From positions 68,613,958-68,677,957 of the forward strand of contig CM054143.1 in NCBI GenBank assembly GCA_028751875.1: a stretch of 64,000 nt of DNA, given 5' to 3'. Source of the stretch: Rapana venosa (lineage: Eukaryota > Mollusca > Gastropoda > Neogastropoda > Muricidae). Made by a program: the position numbers and the translations under genes. The notes beneath the pieces were generated by a model, which saw only the letters and a list, made by a program, of their open reading frames with translations, was not told the DNA's origin and made no database searches. Below are positions 59,081 to 64,000 of this stretch, in pieces (positions within the stretch are counted from its first letter, which is position 1; each line of letters opens with the position of its first letter).

Positions 59081-59449
59081 AAGATGAACACGTGACAAGT
59101 TGAATTGTGATTGTAATGTACTGAACAGTCAGTCAGCTTCACCAGCTGGCAACAGACAGACAAGTGCAGGGCATTCCCGCATCGGCAACCTCGCCCTCGC
59201 AGTGAGGAACCCCGCCCATACTTGTCCAGTTTGAGCCCACCCCCCGCTGACTGACAAGATGGCTGTTCTGCGGTGACAAGGAGCTAGAGACGATCTGAGA
59301 GCCAGTGGTAATTGGGGTGGCTGCTGACCTGACTACACCCACGGATTTGCTGGATTCCACAGTGTCAAGCAAGACCGCATTCTTCCATGGTGACAGTTTT
59401 CCCGAGATGGCCCTGCACGTCTGGTGCTACAGCTAAATTTAGCATCTCT
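59081..59449. other. Unassigned
   Basis: Mixed composition. 59398-59462 pairs with 58409-58475. The minus frame 59372-59139 (77 codons) has no motif. Confidence 0.4.
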
Positions 59450-60277
59450 CTGATGTGTGTTGTGAGGGTCACTTCTCTCATTCTATTCACGTCCTGGCAC
59501 TCCTATTGCAATTCTTCTTCTGGCTGGTCTGCCCGCATCATCTATCCACTCCCTTCAACGTAATACAAAACTTCGCACCTCGCCTATCCTTAGAAAAGAA
59601 AAAAAATCTGAACACGTTACTCCTCTCTGCGTTCTCTCCACTGGCTTGCCTGTGCCACAGAGGGTCAATTATAAGATCAGTACCCTCTGTTACGAAGGCT
59701 CCACAAAACCCTGCACCTATCCTACCTCTGGGAATTCTTAACCTGTACACTCTTCACGTTCCCTTTCACTCGCTGCAGAACCTTGTCCTACGAATACCTA
59801 GATTCAACCTCTCCACGATGGCCCACCGCTCTTTCTCTATTTCCGGGTCCATCGACCTGGACTAGCTCCTCTCTCTCCTTCGCCAGAAACCTAGTTATGA
59901 CACTTTAAATCCAGCCTCAAGACCATATTTATTTCAAACCAAGAGTTCCCCCCCCTGTTTCATATCAGAACTAGCTCACCTTCACTAACACCATGTCCGA
60001 TCACCCTGCTAAAGTATGGACCTGTGTAGTGTGTGTGCTTTTTGAAAAACATTTCACTATTGAAATTTTAATTTCATACATTTTTGTCTGCATGCGCTTT
60101 GTTTGTAATATCTGTTTTTTAAACTATTGAGTATTTTTCCATTGATTGCATGACTTGTGTATGATTAGGTTGAATGCACGCGCTTTGATTTGTCTTTGCA
60201 CGATATAGCCTATATAATTCTATTTATTATTATTTTATATAATTAATTTTTCATTTTTTTTTTTTTTTATTATTATT
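59450..60277 (+). mobile_element. CR1/L2-like LINE, C-terminal and 3' region, sense
   Basis: Plus-strand text, broken by small shifts, gives VIQNFAPRLSLEKKKN, then SLHWLPV-like (59637-59660), NLYTLHVPFHS, LVLRIPRFNLSTMAHRSFSI (59785-59845) and SGSIDLD, the conserved end of CR1/L2-like proteins. The 3' region has a short TG run (60028-60040) and ends GATATAGCCTATATAATTC TATTTATTATT. The last 30 bases before 60278 are T- and ATT-rich tail. The protein part is dead. Confidence 0.82.
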
Positions 60278-60620
60278 ATATCTTGAATGCTTGTAGGAAC
60301 TTTTAAACCTGGACCTGATATCCAAACATAGAACATGGACACTTTTTTCACCGCAATATGCATTGTATATTTCGACAAATTATGTTGAAAGGCTTTTAAT
60401 TTTCAGTCTATGATTAAAGAAACCATTTTCTAGTACAGGATTATCGAAAGCGTACTGATACAAGAATTTGTTTTCAATATCCAGACAGAACAATAGGCGG
60501 GGAATAGCCAGCCTCTTTGCTGTTTTCTGTTTGATTCATGTTTTCCCCGCAAACATTGGAAGCAAAGCTTGACCTTGATGAAGAGAAAGAGGAATAACTA
60601 AAAGAGATGAACATGTGTGT
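60278..60620. repeat. Inverted partner of 351-682
   Basis: Reverse complement of 351-682, with a LINE tail directly at its left edge where the other copy continues differently. Confidence 0.75.
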
Positions 60621-60772
60621 GTGGTGTGTCTGTGTCTGTGCTGTGTGTCTGTGTGTGTGAGTGTGTGTGTGGGGTGTGAGTTAGATGTGGGTGTTTGTGG
60701 TAGTGTGTGATTGAGTGATTAAATGAGTGAGTGAATGAGTGAGTGAGTGAATGAATGAATGAGTGAGTGTGT
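60621..60772. repeat. (TG)n, then (TGAG/TGAA)n
   Basis: Mirror of 183-350. Confidence 0.95.
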
Positions 60773-61037
60773 TCGTTCGAATCTTGTTCAAGAGGATTTT
60801 CCCTCTGGAGTTAACATCAGTGCTGACTCCACTCCCCCTTAAAAGTCCTTCGGATGAGACTGTAAGCCAGAGGTCCGTTTGTGCGAACACAGGCAGAACA
60901 CGTTCCGCTTTTCGGAAGAGTAGGCCATCGTGTGCCGGTGGGAACGGATGAAAAAAATTACACAACTGAGTGCACACGGGGACTGAATGTAAAAAAAGCA
61001 CATGAGTGTTTATTCGATTATCCTCAAAATAAAACAA
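60773..61037 (+). mobile_element. SINE family S1, sense copy
   Basis: Begins with GTTCGAATCTTGTTCAAGAG, where TTCGAATC resembles box B. The body is complete (TCCTTCGGATGAGACTGTAA, CACGTTCCGCTTTTCGGAAG, GTGCACACGGGGACTGAATG) and the tail is GATTATCCTCAAAATAAAAC. It pairs with 1-182 in inverted orientation. Confidence 0.85.
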
Positions 61038-61044
61038 ATAATAA

Positions 61045-61260
61045 TAGATGTGCGTGTGTATGTATACATGCGCGTGTGTGTGCTTGTGTGTGCGCGCGCG
61101 CGCGTGTGTGGGTGCTTGTGTGTGTATATGTGTGTGTGCGCGCGCGCGAGCGTATGTGCATTAGTGTTTGAATACATGTGTGTGCGTGCTAGCTACGCGC
61201 GGTGTGTGTGTGTGTGTGTCTGTGGGTGTGTGTGTGGTGTGTGTGTGCAAGCGCGCGGAT
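61045..61260. repeat. TG/CG alternating array
   Basis: Contains GTGTGCGCGCGCGCGCGTGT at about 61088 and a second CGCGCGCG run at about 61138. Such alternating purine-pyrimidine DNA readily forms Z-DNA. Confidence 0.9.
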
Positions 61261-61590
61261 GAAGGCTATGGTGTGGGCATGTTTCCTGCACGCACCATCA
61301 ATAACGAACTTGCTACAAACTGGAAACAGAGAGAAGAAACGAAGAGAGAGATTGGACAAATTCTTTTATTTTGCGGATAAAGAGATAATGTGTGTGTGCG
61401 CGCGCGCGAGCGTGCGGGCGGTTATGGCTTGTGTGTGTAGGTGTGTATGAAAGAGAGAGAAACGGAGAGAAGAGAAACTAGAGAGAGAGAAGCGAGCGAA
61501 ACAGAGAGAGAAACTGAGAGAGAAGAGAGAGAGAGAGAGAGAGATAGAGAGAGAAACAGATAGAGAAAACTGTGAGAGAGAGAACCTTGT
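61261..61590. repeat. Short unique stretch, TG/CG run and GA tract
   Basis: A CGCGCGCGAGCG run at about 61397 and GA-rich text from 61448 to 61586. No gene recognised. Confidence 0.75.
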
Positions 61591-61594
61591 TTAT

Positions 61595-61812
61595 TTTATT
61601 TTTTTTTAAATTTATTCAGTAATGGAATAAGCACTTACGTGCTTTTTTTAAACACCCTCCCCCTGATATGCGGTTTGTAAATTCTGTCATCTGTTCCCAC
61701 CGCGCAACAATGGCCTACTCTTACAAAAGCGGAACAAAGATTCAACGTAAGCGTAAGGATGTTTCTCTGTGCGTTCGCACACGGGACCTTGTTTATGTCT
61801 CATCCGAAGGGA
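61595..61812 (-). mobile_element. SINE family S1
   Basis: TAATGGAATAAGCACTTACG, CTGTCATCTGTTCCCACCG, TACAAAAGCGGAACAAAGAT, CGCACACGGGACCTTG and TCTCATCCGAAGG. It is cut by a GA tract where the head should follow. GA tracts lie on both sides. Confidence 0.82.
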
Positions 61813-61834
61813 GAAACAGAGCAATTGAGAAGAG

Positions 61835-61885
<51 letters not shown>

Positions 61886-61925
61886 AAAAGAGAGAAAAAA
61901 CTGAGAGAGAGAGAGAGACTAAATA
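61813..61925. repeat. (GA)n tract
   Basis: Mostly pure GA with a few ACTG breaks. Confidence 0.95.
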
Positions 61926-62059
61926 AGAGAAACGTATCATGGATGAAAAAACTGAATGTTAAAATGAATTGGAAAATTGTTTTTGTATGTTCATAAAATT
62001 TCTGAACGTTAAACATGAAATGGCTCCAACCAAGGAATAACTCACAGTGTCTGGACCAA

Positions 62060-62815
62060 CGTTTTTACTGAAAGAGATGGGTGGACTGACAGTGACTTCT
62101 GTAATTCGCTTTTGGCTGGCCTACCAGCATCATCCATTCACTCTCTTCAACGCATACAAAACTCTGCAGCGCGACTGGCCGCTAAGAAAAAAAATTCCTG
62201 AAACACATCACCTCCCTCTTTTTTTTCTGCGATCTCTTCACTGCTGCCTGGTCTCACAAAACTGGAGTATAAATCAATACCCTTTGTTTTCAAAAGTCTC
62301 CACAAATATGCACCCGTATCTCTGTACTGGTCTCACCTGTCAACTCCATCCCGTTCCCTTCGTCAGGGCCGCAGATACTTTGTGCTTTCGAACAACCAGA
62401 TAATCAACAAACCACCTGTTGGCCGTCGCTCTTTCTCTGTCCTGGGTCCCATCCACCCTGGAATGAACTTTCTCTTTCACTTCGCCAAAAGCCCTTCACT
62501 AGATACTTTCAAATCCAGCCTCAAAACCCACTTAATTTCCTACACCTGAACACTTTCCCTCAAACCTGTTCCTACTTTTTTCAACACATCCTTCACCTCC
62601 TTCATCACCACCTGTGGTGTGTGTGTGTGTGGTGTGTTGTGTGTGTGTGTGTGTGTGTGTGGGTGTGTGTTGTGTATGCTTAAACTTGAAATATCTTATG
62701 TTAGTTGAGGAAAGTTGCATGCGTGTAAATGATTTGAGTACAAGCTCTTCGATTTGTTTCTTTTACAAGATTCAGCGCTATATAAATTCCATATCTTATA
62801 ACTATTGTTATTATT
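62060..62815 (+). mobile_element. CR1/L2-like LINE, C-terminal and 3' region, sense
   Basis: Plus text gives a broken QNSAAR-like segment (ACAAAACTCTGCAGCGCGAC, 62157), FLRSLHCCLV (LRSLHWLPV motif, about 62225), RAADTLCFRTTR (62370) and the family end to about 62550. The 3' region has (TG)n at 62611-62673 and ends GATTCAGCGCTATATAAATT CCATATC plus ATT units. Dead copy. Confidence 0.85.
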
Positions 62816-63150
62816 AGACAGTATTAGACACATGTTTTTGCAGTGCACAGTTGTTCAGAGTTTTTGGCAGGCACTTACTGAAGGAATGAATGAAAAATGT
62901 GAGAATGTGTTCGATCTGAATATAACAGAGTGTCTGGCTATACTCGCATGTGACAGAAATATAAATATTGATGATAATTTTTATTTTATTCTGCGACTGG
63001 GCAAACAATACATCTATCATTGTAAACCTGAATAGTCATAGACCTGTACTTCATGTATTCATCTACAGATTAAGATACAGACATCTTACTGAGGAATATA
63101 TTTTTCTCGTAAGAAACTCAACACATAACAAGTTCACATTATTAAAATAG
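62816..63150 (+). pseudogene. LINE C-terminal fragment, L1/Tx1-like
   Basis: The plus frame has RHMFLQCTVVQSFWQALT, matching the H-x4-C-x6-FW pattern of L1/Tx1-like reverse-transcriptase ends, then ILRLGKQYIYHCK (about 62987). After a shift it continues VFIYRLRYRHLTEEYIFLV to 63150. It starts directly after the tail of the LINE before it, so that LINE may have inserted here. Confidence 0.65.
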
Positions 63151-63430
63151 GTTCCTATCAACCTCTGTTGATAACAGCAGTCAAAACAGATCAGCCTTTG
63201 TGATATCAAGTTTGTCTACGGTCCTTCCATGGAGGCCTTCTGTTGAAAAATAGGACACAATGCAAATGTGGTAAAATACACAGACAAACCTGATCTGTTT
63301 TAGTGCACAGAATGTATAGCATGCCATCATGTCATGCCTGTATTCGAGCGTTGTGCCCATTTGGGACCTCTCGGTCTGTCTGTCCGCCCTGCAGGCAGTC
63401 CATCTTCTCTCTGTCTTGTCTCTGCCTACC
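63151..63430. other. Unassigned
   Basis: Mixed sequence without motif, leading into a TC tract. Confidence 0.45.
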
Positions 63431-63523
63431 TACAGTCAATCTCTCTCTCTCTCGCTCACTCTCTCTCTTTCTCTCTCACTTTCTCTCTCTCTCCCCCTCT
63501 CTCCCTTTCTCTCTCTCTCTCTG

Positions 63524-63576
<53 letters not shown>

Positions 63577-63597
63577 TTCTCTCTCTCTCTCCTTCTG
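63431..63597. repeat. (TC)n tract
   Basis: Nearly pure TC, joined on the right to a LINE 3' end. Confidence 0.95.
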
Positions 63598-63672
63598 ATA
63601 ATAATAATAATAATGTATGGAATTTATATAGCGCTGAATCTTGTAAAGCAACAAATCAAAGCGCTCAGATTT
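63598..63672 (-). mobile_element. CR1/L2-like LINE, last 75 bases, antisense
   Basis: On minus: GATTCAGCGCTATATAAATT CCATACATT then (ATT)n, the same terminus as at 53941-53990 and 62755-62800. The rest of the LINE is absent. Confidence 0.75.
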
Positions 63673-63921
63673 TATTTCATACCACTTTAAGTCATGGCAG
63701 ATTTCTCTCCGTGAAATTCGGGCTGCTCTCCCCGGGGAGAGCGGGAGAACGCGTCGCCACTTAGGGCTGCGCCACCCTTTCACCCTTTTTTTTTTTTTTT
63801 TTTTCTGCAGCTGTATTTGTTTCCCTATCAGAGTGGCTTTTTCTAAGAATTTTGCCAGGGACAACTCTCTTGTTGCCGTGGGTTTTTTTTACGTGCGCTA
63901 AATAATTACGTGTAACACACG

Positions 63922-63952
<31 letters not shown>

Positions 63953-64000
63953 TAGCGCCCAGACCACCACTCATGGTCTAATGGATGGGGGAAAAATTTC
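63673..64000 (-). mobile_element. SINE family S3, partial, cut by window end
   Basis: Landmarks: an 18-base perfect palindrome GCTCTCCCCGGGGAGAGC (63725-63742), TTTGCCAGGGACAACTCTCT, GTTGCCGTGGG, TTTACGTGCGCTAAATAATT, then CACACGGGACCTCGGTTTAT CGTCTCATCCGAA (63918-63950) and AGACCACCACTCATGGTCTA. The CGGTTTAT-CGTCTCATCCGAA core is shared with S1. By analogy with S1 the tRNA-like head lies to the right, outside the window. Confidence 0.7.

Overview
This window is animal nuclear DNA, almost all of it non-coding: microsatellites, purine/pyrimidine tracts, decayed non-LTR retrotransposons (LINEs) and tRNA-derived SINEs. No complete cellular gene can be supported. A mollusc, probably a gastropod, is the best guess: the SINE cores (for example CACGGGACCTCGGTTTAT) are, from memory, of a type common in molluscan genomes. 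This is inference without a database search. Most long open frames are translations of (CA)n, (GA)n or (TC)n and are left out.

Layout: 1-4817 holds SINE copies, simple repeats, two GA tracts and a homopolymer-rich contig end. 4818-5317 is a 500-N gap. 5318-25774 behaves as one contig whose first 4.1 kb (A1, 5318-9417) is repeated as its last 4.1 kb (A2, 21677-25774). Between them lies an old antisense LINE (about 7231-15150) broken by two RTE-type LINE insertions (9518-10263 and about 11081-14353), then an I-like LINE (about 16790-18960) broken by a SINE at 18308-18606. 25775-26686 is an AT-rich, homopolymer-rich junction. 26687-51451 again starts and ends with the same block (B1, 26687-35068; B2, 43007-51451), here 8.4 kb. 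Between the copies are four tandem-repeat blocks, a LINE endonuclease fragment and an odd CpG-rich stretch. 51452-58168 is a series of TC tracts with LINE fragments embedded in them. 58170-64000 holds more SINE and LINE 3' ends.

The largest signal is structural. Each of the two blocks is terminally redundant with nearly the same period (about 16,360 and 16,383 bp), and the copies agree even in microsatellite and poly-G lengths. That points to graph loops or linearised circles in the assembly, or, less likely, to very recent duplications or circular DNA. The retroelement archaeology is readable: a reconstructable empty site at 9495-10283, LINE 3' ends that repeatedly join GA/TC tracts, and a CR1/L2-like family whose 3' region carries a (TG)n seed in every copy.

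Two short stretches look like real gene starts, both on the minus strand. At 30654-30805 (repeated at 47037-47188) ETS, CCAAT and GC boxes precede ATGGCGGGG and a GTAAGT donor. At 20771-20880 an ATGGCGG start is followed by a GC-type splice donor. Neither protein was recognised.
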